Below, piece after piece: positions 1-8,008 of a DNA stretch of 53,238 nucleotides. Source of the stretch: Bacillota bacterium (lineage in GTDB: Bacteria > Bacillota > Clostridia > Christensenellales > Aristaeellaceae); NCBI GenBank assembly GCA_023416585.1, contig JAEZHM010000103.1, positions 1 to 53,238 on the forward strand, read 5' to 3'. A program made the translations under genes and the position numbers. Under the pieces are notes generated by a model. That model made no database searches and was not told the origin of the DNA. It saw only the letters and a list, made by a program, of their open reading frames with translations. Within the stretch, counting starts at the first letter, position 1, and the number at the start of each line of letters is the position of its first letter.

Positions 1-1372
1 CATCCGCGGGTCTTTCATTTGTTTTGGGCCTCCTGTGTAGTAATTTATGGACAAGCGCCGCCGCAGGCTTTTCCAGCCCAAAGGTCAGCGCCGATGCCAG
101 CAGAACCGCAAAGCCGAAACACGCAAACGTATACAATAGCTGCCAGGGCTGCTCCCCCGCCCGGTTGGGGTATTGCGCCGTGTAGGCTGGTATATGCCAT
201 TCCTTCAGCCATACCGCCAGCACCTGGTGCCATATGTAATAGTTGAAGGAAATGGCGGAAAGAAATTTCATTACGGGATTGGAAAATGCAAACCGCACGC
301 CTTTAAAGGATAAAGCTAGCCCCAGCATGAACGCTGCCAGCGACACGGCCAGGAAAAAGCGTTGATTCATTTGCGATAAGCGTATGCCCTCACCGTTGGA
401 GGCGGCCTGGGATTGCATCAGCAGGATCACTAAGCATACAGCAGCACAGGCGATGACAGTCGCAATCATACGAAGCCATACGGGGGGGCGGGGAAACCTC
501 TTTGCCAGGGTCACGTAGAAAAGGGCGGCCAGCATGCCGATGGCGTACACATCCAGGAAAGCCGGGAACTGGTTGAAATACATGGAGGTATCCGATACAT
601 ATAGCTGTACAAGACCCCTGTACAAAAACGCCGTGCCCATCATGAGCGAGGCTGTAAGATACGGCTTTTTCAAAAATCCCAAAGACAGCAAGGGGAAGAC
701 CAGGTATGCGTGCACCTCCACCCCCAGCGTCCACAGCGCGCCGTTTAATGGTGTTTGCATATAGGTGGCTGAGCTCAGCGTATGGGTAAAGGTCAGGTGC
801 ATCAGCACATCCTTGATCAAATCGGCCATGGAAGCATACCTGCCCTGAGGGATGGCCACAAAGAACAGCATGACAAATACGCAAAAGTAATAGGAAGGAA
901 CAATGCGCATTACGCGCCTTAAATAGAAATCGCGCATGGAAGGCATCTTACCGCCCTCCAGTTTGTATCTGGCGTAGGGCAGAAATAAAAGAAACCCGCT
1001 TAACAGTATCAGCCCGTCCACAAATATGTATCCGCTGCGCACCACAAAATCCAGGCTGATCTTTTCTCCGAACAACGTTACGGAAGGCGTCAGCCAGCTT
1101 TGCTGCCATACGTGAAACCAGGCCACGAAAAACACGCAAAGCACGCGCACACCGTCCAGTACGCCTACATGCTTCGTGCTGACCAGGGGCTCTGCCCCTG
1201 GACCCTGCTCAAGGGCTCCGGAGTCCCGCCCCCGCCGGTGGCGGAAAAGGGCGGGGCGGAGGAGGCTGGCGAAACGAGCGCCGGGAGCGGCAGCGAACCG
1301 GCGCGACGATTGAGCCAGATGGGAATCAACCCCTTGAGAATTCCCCATTTTCTGTTCGGGTAATGGCTGCAT
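1..1372 (-). CDS. Acyltransferase 3 family membrane protein (3' end outside window)
   Basis: I translated this frame directly; it is open from an ATG at 1372 to the window edge (457 codons). The ATG follows an AGGGAG ribosome site by about 7 bases. The protein is a multi-pass membrane acyltransferase of the OafA/YrhL type. Visible family motifs are HVGVLDGVRVL with a conserved FH (AWFHVW), LLSGFLLFLPYARY, RRVMRIVPSYYF and LWTLGVEVHAYLVFPLL, followed by further hydrophobic helices. Such enzymes O-acylate envelope carbohydrates or lipids; the substrate here is unknown. Oddity: about 51 codons after MQPLPEQKMGNSQ (1333-1181) come from a dispersed repeat (copy A) inserted in frame, giving a basic Arg/Ala/Pro-rich segment before the first membrane helix. 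The gene may still work, because the insertion lies ahead of the conserved domain. Confidence 0.82.
   Translation of the reverse strand, partial: MQPLPEQKMGNSQGVDSHLAQSSRRFAAAPGARFASLLRPALFRHRRGRDSGALEQGPGAEPLVSTKHVGVLDGVRVLCVFFVAWFHVWQQSWLTPSVTLFGEKISLDFVVRSGYIFVDGLILLSGFLLFLPYARYKLEGGKMPSMRDFYLRRVMRIVPSYYFCVFVMLFFVAIPQGRYASMADLIKDVLMHLTFTHTLSSATYMQTPLNGALWTLGVEVHAYLVFPLLSLGFLKKPYLTASLMMGTAFLYRGLVQLYVSDTSMYFNQFPAFLDVYAIGMLAALFYVTLAKRFPRPPVWLRMIATVIACAAVCLVILLMQSQAASNGEGIRLSQMNQRFFLAVSLAAFMLGLALSFKGVRFAFSNPVMKFLSAISFNYYIWHQVLAVWLKEWHIPAYTAQYPNRAGEQPWQLLYTFACFGFAVLLASALTFGLEKPAAALVHKLLHRRPKTNERPAD
1213..1322 (+). repeat. Dispersed repeat family, copy A (intragenic)
   Basis: About 110 bp running from GGGCTCCG to GATTGAGCCAGATGG, matching copies near 16.6, 20.5 and 52.8-53.0 kb. 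The shared core is GGCGGAGGAGGCTGGCGAAA and the shared right end is GATTGAGCCAGATGG. A small hairpin (CCAGGGG/CCCCTGG, 1183-1201) lies next to it and seems part of the inserted block. It interrupts the acyltransferase N-terminus without breaking the reading frame. Confidence 0.8.
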
Positions 1373-1405
1373 GGTTTCACTCCCTATTGGGTGTGGATGG
1401 TTCGG

Positions 1406-1430
1406 GCGGGCGATTACTAATCGCCCCTAC
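1406..1430 (-). repeat. REP palindrome, left copy of an inverted pair
   Basis: A 25-bp unit that is the exact reverse complement of 1506-1530. Each unit contains the palindrome GGCGATTA-C-TAATCGCC. On the minus strand it begins with GTAG, the head tetranucleotide described for REPs linked to RAYT transposases. It lies downstream of the RAYT gene. Confidence 0.82.
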
Positions 1431-1505
1431 ATCGTATTGCGTTGGTTACTGTGTTTGCCGGGGTATATGGTAGACGGCAGTAAATCCAAAATACTCTTTG
1501 CAGCA

Positions 1506-1530
1506 GTAGGGGCGATTAGTAATCGCCCGC
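1506..1530 (+). repeat. REP palindrome, right copy of an inverted pair
   Basis: A perfect 25/25 inverted match to 1406-1430, 75 bases away, with the GTAG heads of the two units facing each other. This is a BIME-like doublet about 60 bases beyond the stop of the RAYT gene. No third copy was noticed in the window. Confidence 0.82.
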
Positions 1531-1592
1531 TTGTTACGGTAAAAAATTGCACGTAAGATAAATACATAAAAATCGTAAAGCTACCTTTTAGA

Positions 1593-2075
1593 TCAAATCT
1601 GTTCCCCTGCATAATAACAATCATCCTTCCACCGGAGAGGATTGGCGTCAATGTAATCCCAAATAACCCTGTGCTCCTTCTCATCCCTTATAACGTGGTC
1701 ATGGAACGATTTTTGCCATACCGCACAGCCTGTCATCTTGGTCACAACAGACTTCAGTTGCTTAACGATTCGGGATATATCCACTACCGGCGATAATGAA
1801 TTCCCGGCCATAAGAAGGATCATGTGCAGATGGTTTGGCATAACAACGTGCTTTTCCACAAATACGCCGGAATAATGGAGAGGGATTTCGCGGATCACCG
1901 CATCTGCCGCCAACCCGGCAGAGGAAAGTGGCAAGGCTTCGTCAAGGGATTCAGATAGGTGAGACTGAGCGTTCCACAATATACATTTCATGTCCTTGGT
2001 ACAGATGGTTAGGAAATACGCTCCGTTTTGACTGTAATCATACGATTTTAGCCTGTTCGGTTTTCGCTTTTCCAA
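1593..2075 (-). CDS. REP-associated tyrosine transposase-like protein (RAYT, IS200/Y1 superfamily)
   Basis: 160 residues. The N-terminus NRLKSYDYSQNGAYFLTICT and the segment VVMPNHLHMILL are typical of RAYT proteins; the HLH is the HUH metal site. The C-terminal part (KSFHDHVIRDEKEH, then WDYIDANPLRW) is the segment that normally carries the catalytic tyrosine; related proteins usually read S/G-Y-H/Y-D-H there, so Phe-His may mean the nucleophile is lost. RAYTs cut and join single-stranded REP hairpins. The start is TTG with a GGGGGAT ribosome site about 8 bases upstream. A perfect REP pair sits just past the 3' end, giving a REPtron-like layout. There is no second IS gene, so this is not a classical IS200/IS605 element. 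Confidence 0.83.
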   Translation of the reverse strand: MEKRKPNRLKSYDYSQNGAYFLTICTKDMKCILWNAQSHLSESLDEALPLSSAGLAADAVIREIPLHYSGVFVEKHVVMPNHLHMILLMAGNSLSPVVDISRIVKQLKSVVTKMTGCAVWQKSFHDHVIRDEKEHRVIWDYIDANPLRWKDDCYYAGEQI

Positions 2076-2191
2076 AGGCTTTATCCCCCACCTAGCACAA
2101 ATCTTCTGTTAAACGCACACCCACTTTGAGAAAAGTGAACCGGAGACAGTCCAATTTTTCTTCTTCACCGCTTCGCAACTTCCGGCCTTTA

Positions 2192-3559
2192 TTAAAACGA
2201 ATCAGGCAGGGGGTAATCCTTCAAATATTCCTCCATCAGTCCGCATTCATCGATGAGCTTGAACAGCGTATAGCGTGTGCGGTAATCCTTAGCGCAATGC
2301 ATGGATACATTCAAAAGCGGCCTGTCTATGTGCAGCTCTTCGGGCGTCATGGGTGCGCCCAGTTCCCGCATGGCATTTTGTATTAGGGCAAGGGAGGGCA
2401 ATCCCAATATGACTTCTTTCAATTGTGCAAAATTCAATTGCGCAGCCTGGATGCGCCGAAGCTGCTCCTCCCAAACTAAAAAGTCACCTGGATTGTCCTT
2501 GATGATAGCGCTGCCGGCCTCCTCTCCATAGGCGAAGCGGAGCCATTTGACGCGCTCATCATGCCCAATGCGCCGGGCCTTGATTTTTTTAAGATCCAGC
2601 TTTGACAAATCTTCCCCGGCAAAGCGTTCAAACAAAGGCCAGCACAAAAGTGTAGCCACCCCTACGGAAGCGCCGTGGGCCGGCGGATGATTTCCCCTTA
2701 GCAGCTGCATCATTTCCCAATAGTGGGCGATATTATGCTCCACCGAGGCCACAGCCCTGGTATGGCCTACGATCATGATTGTGACGCCCGCCAGCAGAAG
2801 CGCCTCGATGAGGATGCGGATGCCCTTCTCCGTTTTTTTATGTATCTCGGCCGCGTTGTCTATAAGCTTGTTCACCGCGTCCAGCACGATCTGGCCACAC
2901 ACCGGGCAGTAGGGCTCACCGTTTATGATACTGCCAATGATCCAGTCCGCCTTGGCGATATATTTGCCCAGCACATCTCCCACGCCGGATTGCACCATGG
3001 AGATGGGCGCGGTGCGCAGTATGTCAAGATCGCATACAATGATCTCCGGGCATACGCCCGCCCGGTGGATTTTGACGCCGCGCAAAAGAAGCGGCGCCAC
3101 CACAGAGGTGTACCCGTCCATGGAAGGGGCGGTGCCGACGCACACGAAAGGCAGCTTTAACCGCGTAGCGTTGATACGGGTGGTATCGGTGATGGAGCCC
3201 GAGCCTACGCTTACCAAAAACTGCGTTTCCGGCTGTATGGACAAAAGCACTTCGCCGCAGGCCCGCTCATCCGGGTCCATGGCATGCTCGCGGCGGATAA
3301 CGCAGGGGATTACCGAAAAGCCTGCCTCCAAAAGACAGCGTTCTGCTTCCCGCCCGGCGATTTCATACGTGTTGTTGTCGGCCACAAGCACGCAATGGGT
3401 GCCCAGGTTCCGTACCTTGATATAATCCGGAAGTTTTTTTATTAGATCGGTGCCCACATAGATATCCTGGGTGGGCAGGTGATGCTCGCATGGGCAGCCG
3501 CAGGTAAGCCCCGACAGGTGAAGCTTATTGGATGCATCATAGCCGATGGTCACGGGCAT
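2192..3559 (-). CDS. sn-glycerol-1-phosphate dehydrogenase (AraM/EgsA-like)
   Basis: 455 residues, member of the iron-containing alcohol dehydrogenase superfamily. It is predicted to reduce dihydroxyacetone phosphate to sn-glycerol-1-phosphate with NAD(P)H. The nucleotide-binding run VSVGSGSITDTTR, the family signature TAPSMDGYTS (metal-binding Asp) and the two candidate metal His in SVEHNIAHYWEM and PPAHGASVGVAT are all present. The ATG at 3559 (MPVTIGYDAS) follows AAGGAG by about 8 bases, so I prefer it to the longer open frame starting at 3622. A cysteine-rich stretch near residue 20 (CGCPCEHH) is not part of the core fold. The gene stands alone; the next gene upstream is divergent. Substrate preference (glycerol-1-phosphate or another polyol phosphate) is inferred. 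Confidence 0.85.
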   Translation of the reverse strand: MPVTIGYDASNKLHLSGLTCGCPCEHHLPTQDIYVGTDLIKKLPDYIKVRNLGTHCVLVADNNTYEIAGREAERCLLEAGFSVIPCVIRREHAMDPDERACGEVLLSIQPETQFLVSVGSGSITDTTRINATRLKLPFVCVGTAPSMDGYTSVVAPLLLRGVKIHRAGVCPEIIVCDLDILRTAPISMVQSGVGDVLGKYIAKADWIIGSIINGEPYCPVCGQIVLDAVNKLIDNAAEIHKKTEKGIRILIEALLLAGVTIMIVGHTRAVASVEHNIAHYWEMMQLLRGNHPPAHGASVGVATLLCWPLFERFAGEDLSKLDLKKIKARRIGHDERVKWLRFAYGEEAGSAIIKDNPGDFLVWEEQLRRIQAAQLNFAQLKEVILGLPSLALIQNAMRELGAPMTPEELHIDRPLLNVSMHCAKDYRTRYTLFKLIDECGLMEEYLKDYPLPDSF

Positions 3560-3762
3560 ATCATTCGTCTCCTTCTTCCCGGAAAGGACATAATGAACAA
3601 TACAACATACCGATGCTACCATTTTCGATCAGGATTTTGCGTTTTCCTGCTAAAGTAACCGGGCAAAACAAAAAGGTGTTTTCACAATAGAAACACAAAA
3701 TCATAGGTACAGAATAGTATGAAGCGGAGAGGGTCTCCAAATCTGAGTAAGGTGATGTCTTT

Positions 3763-4323
3763 ATGAACGCAGATAAATGCAACGGGTACTACCCCGCTAT
3801 GGGATATGACAACAACGGCTATGCCGAGCCCGGTACAGATATCGTATCGCAGAACGATTATTACGGCAAATGGCATAGACCCGAACGCGAATGCGAAAGG
3901 CAAGTTGCCTTGAACGCTTCCAGCGGTGGTGCCGGCCCACTGCCTCTCATTACCACACTGCTTTCCAGCCCCATCAATGTGGTATCCACCTCAATCGATA
4001 CCAACGATATGGGCAATACAAACAACCTGCTGACGTTTACCAGCACCATCAGCCTGCCCTTGGGCATCTCCGTTACGCTGAACTTCCAGATCCATCGTGT
4101 GTTCAATAACGGCACTCCTCTGAACGTCGGCTCCACCTACACGTTCGCCACACAAGTCGTGGTATTGGAGTCCGAAGCCTTCAGTTTCCAGTTCCTGGAT
4201 TCGAATGTGCCGGAAGGTCATTACACCTACTCGGTGAACTTGTCTACGAACTCCATCGTGGATATAACGCCGGGCGCCACGATCAACAATGCTGTTCTCA
4301 GCGTACTTGCTGTTGCTGTCTAA
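3763..4323 (+). CDS. DUF4489-like beta-rich protein, possible spore-surface protein
   Basis: 186 residues. The first 45 are polar and rich in Tyr, Asn and Asp (KCNGYYPAMGYDNNGY). The rest alternates Thr/Ser/Val/Leu in a beta-sandwich-like pattern with no transmembrane helix, ending AVLSVLAVAV. This resembles the DUF4489 proteins of Clostridia and the C-terminal domains of exosporium glycoproteins, so a coat or exosporium role is possible but not shown. It has no classical signal peptide. An AAGGTG motif lies about 8 bases before the ATG. It is a monocistron, closed by the hairpin at 4374-4400. Confidence 0.65.
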   Translation: MNADKCNGYYPAMGYDNNGYAEPGTDIVSQNDYYGKWHRPERECERQVALNASSGGAGPLPLITTLLSSPINVVSTSIDTNDMGNTNNLLTFTSTISLPLGISVTLNFQIHRVFNNGTPLNVGSTYTFATQVVVLESEAFSFQFLDSNVPEGHYTYSVNLSTNSIVDITPGATINNAVLSVLAVAV

Positions 4324-4373
4324 TTAGCGACAGAAAAAAAGACCCGAACACGGGCCGGCCGCACGGCGGCAGT

Positions 4374-4400
4374 GCCGGGAAAACATACCGTTTTCCCGGC
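4374..4400 (+). terminator. Stem-loop terminator between convergent genes
   Basis: A perfect 10-bp stem, GCCGGGAAAA/TTTTCCCGGC, with a 7-base loop, followed by a T-rich GCATTTGTTTG. It lies between the plus-strand 3763-4323 gene and the minus-strand VOC gene and could stop transcription of the former. A U-run is lacking on the minus side. Confidence 0.5.
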
Positions 4401-4420
4401 GCATTTGTTTGCTTTGAAAC

Positions 4421-4924
4421 CTACTCTTGATCCCTCGCCCTTTTCAAAGCTTGAATGTCCAGCTTTTTCATTTGCAGCATGGCTTCCATCATCCGTTCCG
4501 ACCTTTCGTGATCGGGGTCGTCCATCATTTCGGTGAATGCTGTGGGGATGACTTGCCAGGATACGCCGAATTTGTCTTTGAGCCAGCCGCACTGCTGGGC
4601 ATTTACATCGCCGTCCTCGGAAAGCTTATCCCAGAAATAATCGGCCTCCTCCTGGGTATCACAGTTGATGATAAAGGATATGGCTTCGCTGAACGTAAAC
4701 ACGGGGCCGCCGTTGAGAGCCAAAAATTCCTGCCCGTCCAATGAAAATTCCACGGTCATCACCGTGCCTTCCTCCATGCCGTGGATATCGTGGCCCGCCT
4801 TTCCATAGCGGGTGATCCGGCCTAGGGATGAGTTTGGAAAAACGGATGTATAGAATCGCGCGGCCTCTTCCGCCCGCGTGTCAAACCATAGATTGGGGAC
4901 GATTTTCGATATTATGCCTGACAT
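4421..4924 (-). CDS. VOC-superfamily protein, PhnB-like (3-demethylubiquinone methyltransferase-like fold)
   Basis: 167 residues. The sequence runs SKIVPNLWFDTRAEEAARFY, then FLALNGGPVFTFSEAISF and CGWLKDKFGVSWQVIP, which is the standard pattern of the PhnB/YdcF-type VOC family. Most members have no proven reaction; the name '3-demethylubiquinone methyltransferase' in databases is a fold label. The ATG at 4924 is preceded by AAGGAG at about 8 bases, so the 31 residues upstream in the open frame are not included. The C-terminal tail is charged (MEAMLQMKKLDIQALKRARD). It is divergent from the sensor kinase gene. Confidence 0.8.
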   Translation of the reverse strand: MSGIISKIVPNLWFDTRAEEAARFYTSVFPNSSLGRITRYGKAGHDIHGMEEGTVMTVEFSLDGQEFLALNGGPVFTFSEAISFIINCDTQEEADYFWDKLSEDGDVNAQQCGWLKDKFGVSWQVIPTAFTEMMDDPDHERSERMMEAMLQMKKLDIQALKRARDQE

Positions 4925-5027
4925 AGGTTTTCTCCTTACATATTTGTTTCCATTGGAGGAGTTCCTATAGATACTATACCGAGAAAAGAGGACGCTCAAA
5001 CATTTCCGGCCTTGCAATTTGAAAATG

Positions 5028-5057
5028 TTGACAATTGTTTGTCATTTCCTCTATACT
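5028..5057 (+). promoter_or_regulatory. SigA-type promoter overlapped by a palindrome
   Basis: TTGACA (5028-5033), an 18-base spacer and TATACT (5052-5057), upstream of the kinase gene. TGACAA-TTGT-TTGTCA (5029-5044) is a perfect 6-bp inverted repeat covering the -35 box, a natural place for a repressor to bind. Confidence 0.65.
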
Positions 5058-5104
5058 TTAGTACAATTCGCTCTTGATTATTATGTTAATTCAGGAGGCC
5101 GCTT

Positions 5105-7483
5105 TTGAATACGCAAATGCGTCTTGGCAGGATGACGGCATGCCTTTTTGCATTGGGTAACTTTGCGCTTATATTTTTTGATGTGGAAGTCGGTTACGAA
5201 AATGAAATGCTTCTTCTGTTATGCAATACATTGTTTACAGGCATCATACCCCTGCTCGTTGCGGCGATTGCGGCGCATGCCTATGCCGTGAACAGTGTCG
5301 TTAACGCACTTTTCATGAGCTGCGGCATGCTGGCTTTCGGCGTGGGGTCGGTTATTTCGGGCATTTTTCGCTTTATGCCCGATTCCGAGAACATAATTGT
5401 CACTGTATACAACACCTGCGCGCTGTTCGGGGCTGTTTGCCAGCTGGCCTCCTGCCAGAAGGAATTTGTACCGCAGCCGGGAAAGAGCAAAAACCGGAAG
5501 CTCAAATTGACCTTGGCCATATCCGGCACATGCTTGATGGCCGCATGCCTGCTCGTAGCGGTACTTAACGGGCAAACACCCCATTTTATGGGCCAGTACG
5601 GGTCCACCAGACTCCGGGACGCCGTGCTTTGGCTGGCTGCCGCTTTTTACTTATGCGCTTTTCTTCAAATGAAAAAAATGTACAGGAGTTGGCAGGCAGA
5701 CTACATTTATTGGTATTCCCTTTCCCTTGCGATGATAGCGCTGGGCCTGTTTGCGGTCTGCGCATCAAGTGAGCTGGACACGTTACAAGACTGGGCCGGC
5801 AGGGCCGCCCAATATGTAGGCTCCGTCTTCGCCCTTATTTCCATGGCAAAAGCCATTGGCACAGCAAAGAGGCGAGGAAGTTCCTTGCCTGCCATCATGG
5901 CGGATTTCTTTGCAGAAGGTAAAGACAACTATTTAAGGCTGGCGGATCATACCACAGCTGCAATCATTACGGCGGATGAGACGGGCAGGATATTTTTTGC
6001 CAACCCGGCCGCTGTGCGGATGCTGTGCTATGAGAAAAAGGAACTTTTCCGCACCCCTTTTTTCGAACTGCTGCCAAAGCTCCATCAAAGCCGCATCCGT
6101 TTGGATTATGAGATCTATGCAGAACGGGGAGTGAGCGGGCTTTTATCGCCCGTGGAAATGGAGATGCTGGGCAAGAGCGGGAGGCTCGTTCCTGTGGAAA
6201 TTGCCGCCACATACCACACCCTGCCGGCCGGATGCGCCTGCACCTACATTATATACGATCTAACGGAGCGTAAAGCGTCAGCCCAGGCCTTGCGCCAGCA
6301 GGAAGCATTGCTTCAGGCCATCATCGACGGTACGGAGGACCCCATTTTCCTCAAGGATGTAAACAGCACGATCCTGATGGGCAACCGGGCTCTGAGTCTG
6401 GCCATTGGCATGCCGCTGCACAAGATCATAGGCAAAACGGATGACCGGATTTATGATGATCAGGAAAAAGCCAGGGAGATCATGGAAAACGACAGGCAGG
6501 TACTTTTATCGCATGCCGCACGGTCTTTTGAGGAAGAGGTGCCTACGCCCAGGGGAATAAGGACGTATCTGTCCACTAAAACGCCTTGGCTTGATGAGGG
6601 CGGAAGCGTGCAGGGCGTTATCGGGATCGCGCACGATATCACCTTAAGAAAGGCCATGGAAACGGAGCTTAAGCACAAGACGGAAGAATTGGAAGAGAAG
6701 AACAAACTGATCACGGACTTCTTTATCAACATCTCCCACGAGTTCAAAACACCCCTTTCCATCATTGTGCTGCTTACCGATATGATGGAACAGGAAACAA
6801 AGAACTCGTACCCAGACAGCCATGACCATACCCAGTTTGTGAATATTCTGAGGACGAACGCCTACCGCTTAAGGCGGCTGGTAGCCAATCTGCTGGATAT
6901 AACAAAGCTGGATGCCGGCTTCATGGAGCCGCATTGGGAGCAGGCGGATGTGATAGCACTTTTGAAAAGCGTCGTGACCTCCACCGCCGTCTATACCAAA
7001 CAAAAGGGGCTGACGCTTCATTTTGCCGGCAATATGGATCAATTGTTCATGTCCACCGACAGCCTGATGCTGGAAAGGATTCTTTTAAACCTTTTATCCA
7101 ACGCCATGAAGCATACGCCGCCAGGCGGCGCCATTCATGTGGATCTTAAGGCGGTTCAAGACAAGGTGATCATTACCGTAGCCGACAACGGCGAGGGAAT
7201 TCCTATTGAGAAAAAGAATGTGATCTTCGACCGCTTCCGGCAGGTAAACACTTCCCTTTCCCGCACCAGCGAGGGCTGCGGCATAGGCCTTTCCATTACC
7301 AAGGCCCTTACAGAGTTGCTGGGCGGGAGCATTGCGTTTGAAAGCAGCCTTGGCGTTGGAAGCACGTTTTATGTAACACTGCCCGTTATGCATGTGGCGG
7401 ATGCGGGGTATGCCGCCGACTACAACGGCATGGGGCTGGAAAGCCTTGTTCAAATGGAATTGTCAGATATCGACTTTGGATAG
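5105..7483 (+). CDS. Membrane-bound PAS sensor histidine kinase
   Basis: 792 residues. About seven hydrophobic helices fill residues 1-255 (a MASE-like sensor block). Two PAS domains follow: one ends near YIIYDLTERKAS (about 270-390), the second near VIGIAHDITLRKAM (about 400-515). Next come a short coiled coil, a HisKA box with the phosphoacceptor in NISHEFKTPLS (about His545) and an HATPase domain (NLLSNAMKHT, DNGEGIP, GIGLSI). The start is TTG behind a perfect AGGAGG at 6 bases. Its 3' end overlaps by 21 bp the convergent receiver gene on the other strand, its likely partner. The signal is unknown; PAS plus membrane helices suggest a redox, gas or small hydrophobic ligand, which is inference. 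Confidence 0.88.
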   Translation: MNTQMRLGRMTACLFALGNFALIFFDVEVGYENEMLLLLCNTLFTGIIPLLVAAIAAHAYAVNSVVNALFMSCGMLAFGVGSVISGIFRFMPDSENIIVTVYNTCALFGAVCQLASCQKEFVPQPGKSKNRKLKLTLAISGTCLMAACLLVAVLNGQTPHFMGQYGSTRLRDAVLWLAAAFYLCAFLQMKKMYRSWQADYIYWYSLSLAMIALGLFAVCASSELDTLQDWAGRAAQYVGSVFALISMAKAIGTAKRRGSSLPAIMADFFAEGKDNYLRLADHTTAAIITADETGRIFFANPAAVRMLCYEKKELFRTPFFELLPKLHQSRIRLDYEIYAERGVSGLLSPVEMEMLGKSGRLVPVEIAATYHTLPAGCACTYIIYDLTERKASAQALRQQEALLQAIIDGTEDPIFLKDVNSTILMGNRALSLAIGMPLHKIIGKTDDRIYDDQEKAREIMENDRQVLLSHAARSFEEEVPTPRGIRTYLSTKTPWLDEGGSVQGVIGIAHDITLRKAMETELKHKTEELEEKNKLITDFFINISHEFKTPLSIIVLLTDMMEQETKNSYPDSHDHTQFVNILRTNAYRLRRLVANLLDITKLDAGFMEPHWEQADVIALLKSVVTSTAVYTKQKGLTLHFAGNMDQLFMSTDSLMLERILLNLLSNAMKHTPPGGAIHVDLKAVQDKVIITVADNGEGIPIEKKNVIFDRFRQVNTSLSRTSEGCGIGLSITKALTELLGGSIAFESSLGVGSTFYVTLPVMHVADAGYAADYNGMGLESLVQMELSDIDFG

Positions 7484-7876
7484 CCTTAAGCCCCGGTGCG
7501 CTTTGTGGGCTAACCGTATCTTCTCAATCATGGTTGTGGCATCCACGGGCTTTACCAAAAAGTAATCCGCGCCAAGCGCCAGCACACGCTTGATCATATC
7601 ATTGCTGCCCAGAGCAGATAAAATAATGACGGCGGGCCTTTTATCCCCCATCTGCATGATCTGCTCAAGCACCTGCATGCCATCCATGCCGGGCATGATG
7701 ATATCCAGCAGCACTACGTCGATTTTGCCTTTCAGGATCATATCGAGTGCTTCCAGTCCGCTGCCTGCAGTCCCCACCGGAACAATATCGGCGTACTGCG
7801 CAAATAAACGGCTTATAATTAAAGTCAAATCCTTGTTGTCATCGACCACCAAAACCTTAATAAGATCGGTCGTCAT
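7463..7876 (-). CDS. Stand-alone response-regulator receiver (Spo0A/Spo0F-like)
   Basis: 137 residues: a receiver domain and almost nothing else. Motifs are VLVVDDNKD (acidic pair), VVLLDIIMPGMDG (phosphoacceptor Asp), LSAL (switch) and YFLVKPVD (conserved Lys). The sequence resembles the receiver half of Spo0A more than OmpR-type receivers. With no output domain it could work as a Spo0F-like phosphotransfer intermediate or control a partner by contact. I place the start at ATG 7876 (MTTDLIKVLVV) because the open frame upstream does not resemble a receiver; the ribosome site there (AAGTGG) is weak. It is convergent with, and overlaps, the kinase gene. Confidence 0.85.
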   Translation of the reverse strand: MTTDLIKVLVVDDNKDLTLIISRLFAQYADIVPVGTAGSGLEALDMILKGKIDVVLLDIIMPGMDGMQVLEQIMQMGDKRPAVIILSALGSNDMIKRVLALGADYFLVKPVDATTMIEKIRLAHKAHRGLRLSKVDI

Positions 7877-8008
7877 ATATCCACTTGCTTTCGTACAATA
7901 ATCATTAAGGATAACTGGTAACATCATACCATTCTTTTCATACAGATGACAAGCGTAATACAAAATTTGTCGAATAAACAGCAAAGGAACATTATTTTGG
8001 AGGTTTCT

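Noticed and set aside
390..884. 164-residue minus-strand frame
   Set aside because: Out-of-frame shadow inside the acyltransferase gene, which has all family motifs in another frame.
2090..2160. GTGAACCGGAGACAGTCC-like motif upstream of the RAYT gene
   Set aside because: Resembles a motif seen near repeats in other genomes but occurs once here and has no palindrome; not enough to call.
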